A stretch of DNA of 64,000 bases from Dactylonectria macrodidyma (taxonomy: Eukaryota > Ascomycota > Sordariomycetes > Hypocreales > Nectriaceae), in the NCBI GenBank assembly GCA_020744425.1, contig JAGMUV010000015.1:496001-560000 (forward strand), given 5' to 3'. Below the pieces are notes generated by a model that had not been told where the DNA came from, searched no databases, and saw nothing but the letters and a program-made list of their open reading frames with translations. Positions 21,109 through 35,747 of the stretch are shown one piece after another (position 1 is the stretch's first letter; the number at the start of each line of letters is the position of its first letter). Position numbers and translations under genes: made by a program.

Positions 21109-21817
21109 TTTCCATAGACGCCGATTCCATCATACCATGCTTAGCTTACCTGTGCGCGACGTCAATAGTCTACACCCATAGGAAAAAGAATATCGCAAGA
21201 GGAGAAAGAATAGGAAGTGTCTGGAGTTTGGCCAACATTGCTGTAGATAGAGATTCCCTTAGACAAATCGCCACTGAATTCGCCTGTTTCTGCCATTGGC
21301 ATTCATCACGCAATAAAAATTACTCTGTCTACAGAACTTTCTTACGATTGACAAGTGTACTAGGGGCCAAGGCTGCACAGAGGTCGCCGCGAGGGATATG
21401 CAAAGCGGAGAGCCAGTTGGGCTCTACCTTCTCATATCCCCTTGCGATGCCTTGTGCCTGGCCCGTGACTGTGATGCCTGTTGCGATGCTTGTTGCGATG
21501 CCTCTTGCGATTTCATTCCTATTGGCAGCAAGTCGGCGTCTTGACTGCCGATTCTCAAGAACTTAACTATTCATAGGAAGATGCCTTCAAGACTAAACGT
21601 TTATTAATCGACAACGACTCCTCCCATGTCCGGCTCGCCCGGCGGTTGTCCTGTTCGAGTTTCTTTAACGATATTGTGTTATTTTTAGAACATTTTGGTT
21701 CATTCAAGAGCGTCGCTCTTAAATCATATGTTTTTCCACAGAATGAAGCGTGCCATTCGTGATGTCCGTCCTAGATTCCCTTGCTTCGGCCGCATCCTGC
21801 ACTAGGCTATCAAACCC
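21109..21817. other. intergenic between convergent genes
   Basis: 3' flanks of the zinc-finger gene and of ARG4. A short run of GTTGCGATGCC-like units lies near 21470-21520. No gene recognised. Confidence 0.5.
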
Positions 21818-23520
21818 CTAATCCAACATAGCCCTGAGTACCTGGATCTGCTCCAGCACGCTTGATCGACTGGTACCGCCTTTAGCCGTTTTCGCCTCGA
21901 CACTCGTTTCATATTCGAATGCCTCCGCAATGTCTGCTGTGAACCGAGAATCAATGGCTTGCAGTTGCTCCAGGGTTAGCTTATCCATCGGGGTTTCCGT
22001 ATTTTCCGATAATGCAACAATGCGTCCAGAAATGTGATGAGCTTCCCTAAAAGGACATCCGTTTCGCACCAGCCACTCCGCGACATCAGTAGCAAGCATC
22101 GTCTTATCTAGGGCAGCTAACATCCGCTCAGGCCGCACGGTCATGGTAGCGATGACCCCGTTGGCGATGCCCAGACTGTCCGAAACAGTTTGAACCGAAT
22201 CCAGCATGGGTTCCCATCCCTCCTGAAGGTCCTTGTTGTAGCAAGTTGGCAAGCCTTTCACGCTCTGTCAGGTATCTGTTAGTGGCTGCTCTTGATCCGC
22301 TCCTGATCACTCATGAGCTGATATGTCTGTATTCGAACTCACCATCATCAGCCCAGCCATTTGACCGAAAGCACGGCCTGACTTGCCGCGCAAGAGTTCC
22401 AAACTGTCGGCGTTCTTCTTATTCGGCATTAAACTGGACGTGGATTAGAGTCTTGTGGGATTGTCTGGGAGTCGCGATAGATACAACGAACCTGCTGCCG
22501 GTACTATAAAGATCTGCCAAACGACAAAACCCAAACTCGGAAGTGGAGTATAATATGAGATCTTCAGCCCACCTGCTGATATGGCTGGTGAACATCGAGT
22601 TCCAGGTCAGGAACTCGATGATAAAGTCACGGTCGCCTGAAGTGTTCATGGAGTTCAGAGTGATTCCGCTAAAACCAAGCTCCGCAGCTATTGCGTCTCG
22701 ATCGATGCCAAACACATTGCCAGCTAATGCGCCACAACCAAGTGGGCTAAGGTTGACCCTTTCGAAGACCTGGCGCAATCGCTCGAGATCCTGCTTGAAC
22801 GAAGCAGCATGTGACATTATCCACTGACTCCAGCGAACTGGCTGCGCGCGTTGTAAGTGGGTGTAGCCGGGCATGAGGTAGTCGCTAGGGATGTTACTCA
22901 GTAAGGGGCTTTGTCCGGATGCAGTGCTAAGCTTACATTTCAGCCTCGGCGCGTTTGGTGAGGACTTGAAGGAAAGCAACGAGTTGGCTGTCGATTTCAC
23001 GGATGCGGTCACGTAGCCACATGCGCATATCACAGACGACCTGCTCGTTGCGGCTGCGACCTGTATGCAGCTTGCCAGCGGTGTCCTTTCCGATAACCTC
23101 TCCTAATCGACGCTCGTTTGCAGTGTGAATCTGATTTATTATATTAGCCTTGGGAGGTTAAGTGGCGTGGGCTAGCGTCTTACATCTTCGTCATTTAGCA
23201 TAATAGCGAAGGTTCCCTGCTTCCATTCTTCCATCACTTTAAGCAGACCACGCTCGATCGTCTTAAATTCGTCTTCAGTAATAATACCAACCTTCGAGTT
23301 AGCCCTAGCGAAAGCGATCGATCCAAGAATATCCTCTCTGTAGAGAGCCTTATCGTATCCGATAGAGGCATTGTACTTGTGCATGAGCGGATCAATCCCA
23401 CCTAGGCATCGCAAGGTCAGTACACTACATCCGAAGCTTGTTTCTCGAGACATTCGAACCTGTGAACCTGCCCCCCCAGAGCATGCCAGCTGCCGGGGCG
23501 TCCGCCTTTTTCTCGGCCAT
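21818..23520 (-). CDS. ARG4: argininosuccinate lyase
   Basis: Last step of arginine synthesis: argininosuccinate to arginine plus fumarate. Six exons on the minus strand: 23520-23460, 23401-23184, 23130-22937, 22884-22492, 22433-22343 and 22264-21818, joining in phase to 467 residues (yeast Arg4 is 463). Introns are 58, 53, 52, 58 and 78 nt; two use GTTCG donors. Motifs in order are MLWGGRFT at the N-terminus, [12 protein letters not shown] across the second splice site, [22 protein letters not shown] with the catalytic-site histidine, and the superfamily signature [11 protein letters not shown] near residues 288-298, whose coding is split by an intron. The start matches family members, which open a dozen residues before WGGRF. 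Identification is secure. Confidence 0.97.
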
Positions 23521-23540
23521 GTTGGAAATATTTGTGAGTG

Positions 23541-23573
23541 GCGTTCGTTGCGTTCGTTGCGTTCGTTGCGTTT
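23541..23573. repeat. GCGTTCGTT tandem repeat in the ARG4 leader
   Basis: Three and a half copies of a 9-bp unit, 21 bases upstream of the ARG4 ATG on the plus-strand map, so probably within its 5' UTR, where it could influence translation or vary between strains. Confidence 0.8.
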
Positions 23574-23810
23574 TCAAGGCCGATGAAATCAATGGGATCG
23601 ATGAGACCAATGGAGCATATGGCGCGTAATTGTACCAATTGGCGTTCGAGATCAAGGGCGTGAGTAATTAACGCCGATGATGTTCAGGAATTGAAACGCT
23701 CGAGATCAAGGGCGGGAGTTATCAAGGTCGAAACATTTGTTGAGGAATTAAAGTTGGTCGATCAGTTGAGAGCAGTCATAGGAAAAGTTTGTGGGGCCGA
23801 CACCGGTGTC

Positions 23811-24067
23811 ATGTGTTACGTGAGGACCCCGCCTGTTACACGCTGGGCCTAGGGCTAGAAGGCTATGCCCTCCGGACCGCAGACCACGCAGCGAGGTGTG
23901 CTACGACCTTGCTCTAAAGCTGCGCTAATACTTAGCTATAAGGCCAATACTCGGCCTTAAAAGCTGATATTATAAAGGCTTAATCCTAAGACCCCTCTTG
24001 GCTTATAACTTATATAATGATACGTGCCGGGTTGGACTGTGGTCGTGAGAGTTAGTTCATAACACAT
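23811..24067. mobile_element. possible solo LTR or small non-autonomous element
   Basis: A segment of about 257 bp bounded by ATGTGTTA (23811-23818) and its exact inverse TAACACAT (24060-24067), so internally TG...CA as in LTRs. It passes from a GC-rich first half to an AT-rich second half with palindrome-like GGCC/TATAA text. I see no clear target-site duplication and no coding sequence. Confidence 0.35.
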
Positions 24068-25086
24068 TAAGACGTTAGCATTTTCGAGCTCGTAGATATG
24101 CTTCCCGTACTGGGAAGGCCGTTAGATTAGGGATTCTAGCTGCCAGTCTTCAGGATCTCTGTTGATATAACCTGAGGTCTGTGACCAAACCGCCCAGGAA
24201 ATGGAAAAACTTAGGCACCCGTAGTAAATCACATGCCAGGGGCCTGGAGCTGGGTAGCATGGGCCCGAGTACTGGCATATAGTGCTGTAGTCAGTGTCAG
24301 AAACTGTGTGGCTCTCAAGTCGGAGGCTGAAACAATACCCAGCACTCTAGCTCAGACTCTGATCACCCTTGATCGCCTTACTCAGGTTAAAGCAGCGCCA
24401 GCTCAGGTTTCCTACCAGAACCGAATTTGGAAGGGACGAATTATTGGGTGTGACTATTGAGGTAGGGACCTAGCCTGCTAGGGTCAGTGCCGGCGTCAGT
24501 ACTGGAGCCTCAGTACTGTTACTGGTGTTGGAGCCCAGCCAGCCCACTGTAGCTCAGTTCTCATGAGAACCAATCATCATTGCGACCGCCGGATGTGGTG
24601 GGCTCCGGCTTGCTGCTTACAGACACAGCTATAGAGTATACAGTACATCGACTTACTATTCATTTATATGAGACTATTGAGTATACTATACATAAATCCT
24701 GTACCAATGCTCCAAAGCTCCCGTCGTCTGCTAGCTTTCCCATTCTCACAGCTGTCCGCCGCATCCAATCATCACAGCCACGTTCGCTTATGTAACCCTT
24801 CCACAATTCCCCGGCCACTGAGCCTCGCAGTGGTCGACGCAGGCTGCCGTAGGACGCGCGACACTGTGCACTCAGCGAAGCCTCCAACAACGCATCTCCC
24901 ACCCAACCTCAACTCCATCTCAAACATCGCCATCAACGCACCCACGCCCTGTGACGAAACCGCAAATCGCAACGAATCCCGACGATCGACATCCACCGAA
25001 TTCACCTCCCTCTCTTGCTTCTCCGCTAGCACGGGCAGCTGTCTACGCTCCCTCCTTACCTTGCATATCGACATATACCAGAAGCC
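24068..25086. other. intergenic, promoter side of PRE4
   Basis: No gene recognised. It includes the dispersed repeat-like piece 24340-24386 and repeated CAGTACTG-type text near 24490-24530, suggesting degraded repeat DNA. The last 300 nt are C/A-rich, as expected of a fungal leader. Confidence 0.5.
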
Positions 25087-26001
25087 ATGGATCACCGTCC
25101 TCAAGCTTGGGGTCGTGTATGGAAACCCTCCAATCCTGACAATCCGCCCGTCCAGGCCCGCTAACACTTCGCTTTTCGACTGCAGCCCAGAGACGATGTC
25201 TACGGTGCCTACGATGCCACCTTCATGAATGACAACGGCCCCAAGCAGAACACCCAGCAGCCCATCGTCACCGGTACCTCAGTCGTCGCCATCAAGTTCA
25301 AGGATGGCGTCGTCATTGCCGCCGATAACCTTGGTGCGTCCTCCCCCTCCATGCCTCCCTAAAAGCGCCCAGCATCTAACCCGCTCTATGTAGCCTCGTA
25401 CGGCTCACTCGCCCGCTTCACCGATGTCAAGCGCCTCCGCACCTTCGCCGACTCCTCCGTCCTCGGGTTCAGCGGCGACGTCTCGGACATGCAGTACCTC
25501 AACCGCCACCTCACCGACCTCTCCATCAACGAGGCATACACCTCCCCCGACGAGCCGCGCCTGAACGCCGCCAACCTCCACCGCTACCTCGCCAAGCTGC
25601 TCTACAACCGCCGCTCCAAATTCGACCCCCTCTGGAACCACCTTCTCGTCGCCGGCCTCGATGATGAGGGTGCACCCTTCCTCGCCGCTGCCGATCTCCT
25701 CGGCAGCACCTACAGCGCCCCCTCCCTCGCAACCGGCTTCGGCGCCATGCTCGCCCAGCCCATCATGCGACGCCATGTCCCCGATGAAGAATCCGCCCGC
25801 AACCTGTCCCAGGAGGATGCCGTCAATGTCATCAAGGAGTGTATGAAGGTTCTGTACTACCGTGATGCCCGTAGCATGGACACGTACTCCATCGCTGTGG
25901 TCACCAAGGATGGTGTCGACCTCAAGGAGAGCGAGAAGCTCGAGGCCCAGAGCTGGGCATTTGCTGATAGGATCAAGGGTTATGGCACTCAGACAGTCTA
26001 A
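25087..26001 (+). CDS. PRE4: 20S proteasome subunit beta-7 (PRE4/PSMB4)
   Basis: Non-catalytic beta-ring subunit of the 20S core. Exons are 25087-25116 (only ten codons), 25186-25333 and 25394-26001, with introns of 69 and 60 nt; 261 residues. After a short N-terminal propeptide, [16 protein letters not shown] resembles the start of mature beta-7, followed by [18 protein letters not shown], the long stretch [33 protein letters not shown] and LYYRDARS, all close to PSMB4. The ATG at 25087 is the only one giving [10 protein letters not shown] joined in phase to the mature protein. It ends about 600 nt from the convergent GFA1 gene. Beta-7 rather than another beta subunit is supported by the YRDARS and PLWN motifs. 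Confidence 0.95.
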
Positions 26002-26599
26002 GGAATTGGGTGGAAAAGGACATCACGCCGTACAGGTCTTAGTCATGGTGATAATTGATGAGGAGCATTTGGAGAATTCGAGAACCTAGAGAGAGGCTCG
26101 GCGACAGCACATCAACATCGTCCATCATGTTCCAGACAGAGCTTGTGGTGGGGTTGATAACTCGGAAGAACAGTTACCCCAAAGCGGGAAACCTCACTTT
26201 CCAGGGAGTGGAGTAGCAAATCTACACAACTTAGAACGCTGTAACAATAGACACACAAAGCAAGATTTCTTGTTTCGTCACAACATTGAAGGTGAAAGAT
26301 CAAAGATGGCATTGCGTAGCACACATGCTGCTCTCAGAAGCCAAAGCAAAATTCTTATCAATCTCTCTTCGAGGATCAACTCATCAACATTCAATAGTTA
26401 CGTCTAAATAAGATCGGGCCTTATCCATTGGCCGCCCATTCCTTTCATATCTTTGCCAAAATCTCATGTTATCCAGACACATGACTTGCTTCATATCACG
26501 CAAGTCCAATTTTCTCAAAAGCCAACTCCAATTGTCATAACCCCGTGCGCACCAGCGCGACGGTCCGTTTTCACACACAGCATGGCGTCGATTGCGAGC
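26002..26599. other. 3' flanks between PRE4 and GFA1
   Basis: Convergent 3' ends; AT-rich patches that could serve polyadenylation, no gene recognised. Confidence 0.5.
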
Positions 26600-29313
<2,714 letters not shown>

Positions 29314-32300
29314 GTTGTCTGGCTCTGAGCGGTTCGTTGGGGAGTGATTCGGTAGGAAAGGTAGGCGATCGGGAGGAAGAGCGAGAGAAGGTACGCGCTG
29401 TAGTAGAGAAGGAGGGGTATCACAAAGCAAGGATGGATGTCTGAAGGAGGAGGAGAAGAGCAGGACCAAGAAGTAAGAAGTGGGAGGACGAGCTCGTTGT
29501 ATAAGTATGTTTTCTTGGGTGCTTGAGCAAGTGGCGGGAATGCGGACTGAGGCTTAGGCTCAGCTTTAATTGTGGGGATGCAGAGGGGAGGGGGCGCCGG
29601 AGGGGGGAAGGTGTGCAGCTACTGTGCCTACCTCCCTAGTAGCTTGCGGCCCTCACTAGAGTTGCTGTACGAAGTCGGCGGTCGGTGGGCAAGCTGCAAG
29701 GTGGGGCGGGGATGACAGTGGGGGGGAGGTGCTGAGAGGGGACTGGCGACAGGGGGTGTAATGCCGCCACAACAGCCGCTAAACCTGGCGACTGGCAAGG
29801 AAACCCACCGACTGCCCTTGGAGAGCTACCACCCTCTTTGTCCTGGCGCTGTAATTCACTGAAGTTGTCACTAAGGACTATTTAGTCTCTGGGAAAACCA
29901 CCGTGGTAGCAAGCTGCAGGGTCCATGGGACAAGAGGGACGCTGACTGTTTTTTTTATTCCTCTGTTAATGTTGGTGCTGCGTCCTGTCTGCCTGGTTTT
30001 GTCAAGTTTGAGAAAGGTCAGGGATGTGCCGCCATCGGGTGTTTTGGGTTGACTGTCTGTCGTACCTATGTGTGAATGAAGGCAATCCCCTAAGAGCTTA
30101 TGTTTCACTGCGCTTCTTGATACTGTACGTAGTAGCCATGGTAAGGGTGGTTGCATGCAGGCAGCGTCCAATTGGTGAGTGGCCAACTCGTCCAGCACCA
30201 TGTGTGCATGTGCATTGGTGCTGTTTGTCTGGAGAAGTGAGTGGAAATCCGTCAGCATCAATCATCACTAGGTGATATGCACGTAAAGCGCAACAAGCCC
30301 TTTCAAACAGCCCCAAAGGATCTTCTTCTTTACCCTGCCATGCTTTGCCATGCAGTGCCATGTAAAGCCATGGCCATTCTACTCAGTTCTCCTTTGCACT
30401 ACTATTTTCTCCTATTCTCTCCCGTGTTCTAGTCAAGCTTCTCTGCCATGACAACTTTCGAGCCAAATTGAGACCAAACTCCGGCTGCAATGGTAATAAT
30501 AGCACACTGGGCTTGCCCAAAACGAACTACACCGACTTGGTGCAAGTCCCGCTGGCCTGGTTTGGTGGGCGGTGGGCGGTGTCTAAGCCATGGACCCCAA
30601 CAAACAACAATGCCCGCTGTATCAACGAACCTGGCGTCAGCGATGATACATCAAGGTTTCTAGCAAGTTCGTCATGACAACCGTGCTCGTAATGCCACTC
30701 TCAGGTGAATCTAGTCCAAGTCACCGATAGCTAGGTATGTCAAGCTGTACGTAGGTATGTTAACCAGTCGGGTAGATGCCTGCTGTAGAAGCCACCCAGT
30801 GACGGTAACTGTCAATGGCGCCTACCTCCCCGTCCATAGCAACACATCTGTTCAAAACCAACCGAAATCCTTCTACATCCACTCTCCCGCACCCTCCCTC
30901 CACTTTAAACTCTTTCTCGCATCTCGCATTCAACCAAGAATCAAGTTGCAGTCATCGTTGTGCGCGCCCAACCCGGTTCAACTTGCCATTGCGGCAACTC
31001 AGTCCCTCCTCACTACCAGCGGCACGGATTGCACATGGCGTTCGTGGACATGGGCTAGGGTATGGGCATGGGCATCTTGAACTGGGGGCCAAACGGCGGA
31101 AAGCCAGCGACAGAACCACGTATGTGGCTGCCACACCAAACACTTCCAACCCAGGGCCTATGACGCACTGGACCAGGTTGACACGAGCATTCACGCCCTA
31201 TGAAGGTGGTATGGAGGATGGAGGACCGGCTCAAGAGTCCTACTCCGTAATGGTTCCCTTATCACCACATCACCATCACCATGACCACCGCGGTTCAACT
31301 ACCGCCCACTACGACCCGCGCACGGCGTCTCCGACCCTGTCCCGCAGCCGCCGCCACAGAACGAAACCAGGCACAACGGGGGGTCATGCAGCTTCTCCAA
31401 GCATATCCGCTTGCAGTACGAGGTTCTCCATCTCGATAGCCTCCATCCTTAACCATGTCTATTGTTCATGCTATATTCATCTATTTCTACATCGGGCCTT
31501 GCAATACGCTGTGCGAGCCACCTGGATCGACTGGCCGGATTCCCACAACCACCACACCCTGACAGGCACGTCGTCATTCTCCTCGTATTTATCCAGCCTA
31601 GGCGATCAATCCAGCCGTTGCACCCACTCGCCCGCCCACCAGCTCTCGGCATTGGCAGGTGTTGCCGCAGTCTCCCCTGGTTGCCTAGCACTATGCCCCT
31701 GAAAGTCTGTCTTTCTCCTCTTCCCCCATGTCAGTCTCCCCTGGATGGATCTTTGCTCTCCGATGGCTTCATCTCGCGGGTGAAATCGCGGCGATGACCG
31801 GGCTTGCGGGCCTCTGCTTTTTGCCTGGGGCGATGGCGCCAGATCGCCATCCCACTGATGGGTCCTTCACAGCCTCAATTGATCCCTAATCAACACACCA
31901 AGAATAGCATCCCCACGTCGTAACTAGCGCCACAAGCTCGGCGCTCTTATCGTTTTTACAAGCGCAAGCGCGGGCTTGAGCGAGCAGTTCAACTCGCTTG
32001 TCGTCAGTTTGCCTCCCAGCCTCGCTCAATCCGATCTCCTTTTTTTTTTAAACTGTAGGTACGAAGTAGCGTTGGGATGTGACAGTATTGCTTTTGCCGT
32101 CGTGCAACCACAACTCATGAGAATTAGAGGTGAGAAGGAGCAAGGACATGCTACCAGCTTACTCACCCGCGTCGAACAGACCAATGGTCCGACGACCCTC
32201 AATCTAAAAGGAGGGGGGATCGCTAGACCCCTCCACTCATCATCCATGCTGATGAAATTGTCAATCAGAAAACAAGACATGTCCTACGTGCATTTCCTCA

Positions 32301-33494
32301 TCGGTAGCACACACATGATGTGTTGTGGGAGTGTCGAGTTTGAGGCTGGCTTGGCCCAACTTTGAGCTCTCAAGAGTGAGCCATCCAGAATTCTGACATC
32401 AGCCACGTTGCCTCATCGAGTACCCTGCGAGCAGGATATGGCCCACCAAGCTTACCTTACTCCGTCATGCACCCATTCCATCCCCTAGAAGTAGGTGTTC
32501 AGCCCCAAGCCAAGTCTATCGGATCCCCAGCCGTGCTGATTTTCATGGTCGGCAATGTGTGTGCTCCTGTTTGAGGGACCAGTTGACAAGGCTGTATCTG
32601 CCTTGCCATCGACAACTCCCACGTATACCCTCATCCAACAAAATCACACGCATTTCACGTGCAACACACGCGTCATCAGACCACACTGACAACCTAAATT
32701 GACAACCTGGTTGGCCCATGAACAAACCCGCCGAAGGGAGTGTTATTGAAGAAGCGCCTTTAAGCACAAGCTCCAACTCAGAAACTCTATAGACATCTAC
32801 CCCAAACATTGAAGGCCTAAATTCGGCTTGACGGAATAGATCTGCCTTGTGTCCTTGAGGGTGGCTTGTTTTAAATCAGCATGACCTACTAGTTAGTTCA
32901 TTGAATGCATCTGCGCAGGAGTTTTCCATCCCACGATAAGAGCTATACTCGAAGCTAAATAAGTAGACGCTTTCCGATGGCGTTCTAGACAACTCTGTTC
33001 GACTGTGCTCAGCAGTAAGCCAGATTCGGCACTCAGAGCACCCGAGGACCTGGCATTTGGAGGGCGTAATTGGCGGGGGAATACTAGTTGTTCGGGGACC
33101 AAACCGAGTCCCATGAAATGTCAGCCTTAAGCTCTAGCGAGTCGCCAGCACCATACATTTCGTCACACTCCACGCGCTGGGGGCCAGCTGAGGGGCTCAG
33201 TTAGTTGCTGACACCAGCTTCAGCTTCCTCTTTGTGCTCACAGTTGTGATTGTTGCTGCGACGTGCGCTAATTAGCACACGGCCTTCCGAATTCGAAACC
33301 CCATCCATGGTGGTCCTTGTTCCGAGAAACCCTTCGCATTCCTGCTTCTAGGGCTTAGCCTTCAACGTCGCCAGCCCATCTCTACTGTACAGTCTTACAA
33401 GATTACTAGCGGCCTTCATGTCTTTGGTCCTAGACGCTCGATCCTGTGTATTACCCTGACGCCTCTATCCCGCTGTCCTAATCCGGCCCCGTGC
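29314..33494. other. 4.2-kb interval without a secure gene
   Basis: The first 300 nt are the probable GFA1 leader and promoter. The rest carries GC-rich and simple-sequence text, T-runs (29950-29957, 32040-32049) and one weak ORF (30815-31702, listed separately). I found no tRNA-like or protein-like element beyond that. Confidence 0.5.
30815..31702 (+). CDS. doubtful hypothetical ORF
   Basis: A 295-codon open frame from ATG 30815. Composition is Ser/Thr/His/Pro-rich with a poly-His stretch and no domain, and it may be chance in C-rich DNA. Short protein-like pieces appear in other frames: YDALDQVDTSIHAL could join after a GTATGTGG..CCCAG intron of only about 38 nt, and NETRHNGGSCSFSKHIRLQY precedes a stop near 31450. 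These hint at a spliced gene with a different model, or at nothing. I cannot give a product. Confidence 0.2.
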   Translation: MAPTSPSIATHLFKTNRNPSTSTLPHPPSTLNSFSHLAFNQESSCSHRCARPTRFNLPLRQLSPSSLPAARIAHGVRGHGLGYGHGHLELGAKRRKASDRTTYVAATPNTSNPGPMTHWTRLTRAFTPYEGGMEDGGPAQESYSVMVPLSPHHHHHDHRGSTTAHYDPRTASPTLSRSRRHRTKPGTTGGHAASPSISACSTRFSISIASILNHVYCSCYIHLFLHRALQYAVRATWIDWPDSHNHHTLTGTSSFSSYLSSLGDQSSRCTHSPAHQLSALAGVAAVSPGCLALCP

Positions 33495-34855
33495 TTACAG
33501 CTTCTGGTACTCCAGCTTGCCCTCGAGCTTCTTCGTCTCGGCAACCTTGCGGACCGCCTTGTTGAAATCATCCTGGTTGATAGAGTCTCGGTAATCCTTG
33601 ATGGCGAACAACCCCCTATCACGTGTGTCAGCAACTCGTCATGCATGGATAAGCTCCAACGAAGCTCTAGTGTTGGGGGCACTTACGCCTCCGTAACAAC
33701 GTTTCTCAGATCGGCGCCGTTCAGTCCATCGCTCATCTTAACCACGCTCTCGAAGTCAATATCACCATCAACCACCACACCGGACGAGTGGATCTTGAGA
33801 ATCTCCAACCGACCGACCTCGTTGGGTAGAGAAATCTCAATCTTGCGGTCCAAACGACCGGCACGGAGCAGCGCAGGATCCAGCGTGTCGGGTCTGTTCG
33901 TAGCCATGATGATCTTCGTCTTGCCCAGGTAGTCGAATCCATCCAGCTGGTTCAGGAGCTCCATCAGTGTTCGTTGAATTTCTCGATCAGCACTAGTACC
34001 CTCCGAGAATCGTCGTCCACCGATGGCATCGATCTCGTCCATGAAGATAATGCAGGGCTCGTGCTCCTTGGCGTATCCGAACATCTCGCGAATGAGTCGC
34101 GCCGACTCTCCGATGTACTTGTCCACGATGGCGGACGAGACGACTAGTCACTAGTCAGTTTGGCCGTTTCAGGATGTAGATATACTCAGATCACATACCC
34201 TTCAAGAAGTTCGTCTCCAAACTGCTAGCAACAGCTCGCGCCAGAAGGGTCTTGCCGGTGCCAGGAGGCCCGTACAACAGTACTCCCTTGGGTGGCTTAA
34301 TTCCCACTCGGAGGAATAGCTCTGGGTTCTTCAACGGCAGCTCGATCACCTCTCGCAACTCTCGAATCTGGTCGTTCAAGCCACCGATACCGGCAAAGCT
34401 GACTTGCCCGGGGTCCTCCAGTGACATGTTATACACCAATGGGTCGACCTCTCGGGGGAGCATTCGCATGATGGTGAGCGTCGTCATGTCAAGGGCCACG
34501 CGGGTGCCTTGCTTCAGTTTCACCTTGTCGACTTTGGACCTGCAGCCAACGACATATCTGGGACCAGAGGATGCCTTGACAATAACTGCGATTGGAACTG
34601 TCAGTCTTCCGTCCATAAACGTGCGCCACCTGATGTTGCCTCACATCTCTCGTCATCCAGCTGTTTTAGGACTTCGCCGATGATCTGACCAACGCTCTGT
34701 AGTGCCTTGATATTGTCTTCGGTTCGGTCGAACTCGCGCTGCATGTCCTTAATTTCAAGGCGCAGGTTCTTGAGTTTCGCCTCCCATTCGCGGGATTCAA
34801 TGAGCTTGGCTCGGTAGGAATTGAGGGCGGCCTGGCGCTCTTCTTCGGCAGTCAT
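33495..34855 (-). CDS. RPT4: 26S proteasome regulatory ATPase subunit Rpt4
   Basis: AAA+ ATPase of the 19S base, which unfolds substrates for the 20S core. Exons are 34855-34645, 34585-34199, 34143-33687 and 33615-33495; introns are 59, 55 and 71 nt; 391 residues. The N-terminus is a coiled coil (about residues 5-60) followed by an OB-like region containing [18 protein letters not shown]. The AAA module has Walker A GPPGTGKT near 174, Walker B IIFMDEID near 230, and the second region of homology ([20 protein letters not shown]). Coiled coil plus [20 protein letters not shown], formed across the first splice site, identifies Rpt4 among the six paralogues. Start ATG 34855 gives the short MTAEEERQ leader. 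Confidence 0.95.
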
Positions 34856-35747
34856 GATGGCGAAATTGCTTCTGTCGATCGATTCGTGTTTGTTTCTTTC
34901 GTCTGCAGAGTAGCTTCCCTGGTCAAAGATAAGGTGGTGTTGGTGGTTGGGAGCTCGAATGTCTAGAGTTGGAAGAGATGCTCGACGGTGACGAGTGTTG
35001 ATGCAGATGGAGAGCTTACCTCACCGGCTGGAGCCTTCCGCTAACCCCTGCTTCCAGCCCACCCAGCTCGGCAGAATCTCGGAGAACTTTGGGTCAAGTG
35101 AAGTTCGTGGCATTCGGCTTACCCTATAGTATTGGCATTTTGAAAAGAATACCCAAAAATCTTGTGTTATATGGTATTTGATAAAGACGACACGGTCATG
35201 TTGAGGTGGCTAATGTGTTCTAAATTGAATTCGATTCATCTTTCATTGTCGGAAGGGGAATATGAAGAACCGCAGGTGAATTGCCATCTGACATTTCAGC
35301 TGACAGTTGATTCAATCAATAATGGCTACATCATCTACACTTCAAGCAATGAAAATCAATACTTCAACATTTTGTATTTCAAAAGTCGACCACTCCCATT
35401 ACACGAATCCATTGGTCCACTACGCCCCGAAGAACCGCCGCGGCACTTCGTTAATGCTGTGTCGTTCAGTTGGATACGTTATCCAGCACTTGCAGCCGAT
35501 TCATCCCAGACGGAGAGCCAAGTGTGGTAGCCCCCTGAACAGCAAACAAGTTCCGTCAGAACACCAAATCATGTAGGATCCACGAAGACAAATACAAGAA
35601 TTGCCTCTTCCTCATCTCATATTTAAGCCATGCCCACGTCCCATTACCGACCGCATGTGGGTGGTTCAGATGCGGACTGTAGTAAGCCAAGGAGGTGCCA
35701 GATGCGAATCCTTGTGTCACCGATATGCTGTGACGCGAGAGGCGACC
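34856..35747. other. intergenic between RPT4 and the PYM gene
   Basis: RPT4 promoter, then the 3' flank of the PYM gene. AT-rich around 35150-35400. Open frames there are short and without recognisable motifs. Confidence 0.5.

Noticed and set aside
23440..23463. GGTTCGAATG text resembling a tRNA T-loop
   Set aside because: It is the splice donor region of ARG4 intron 1; no acceptor stem or anticodon arm around it.
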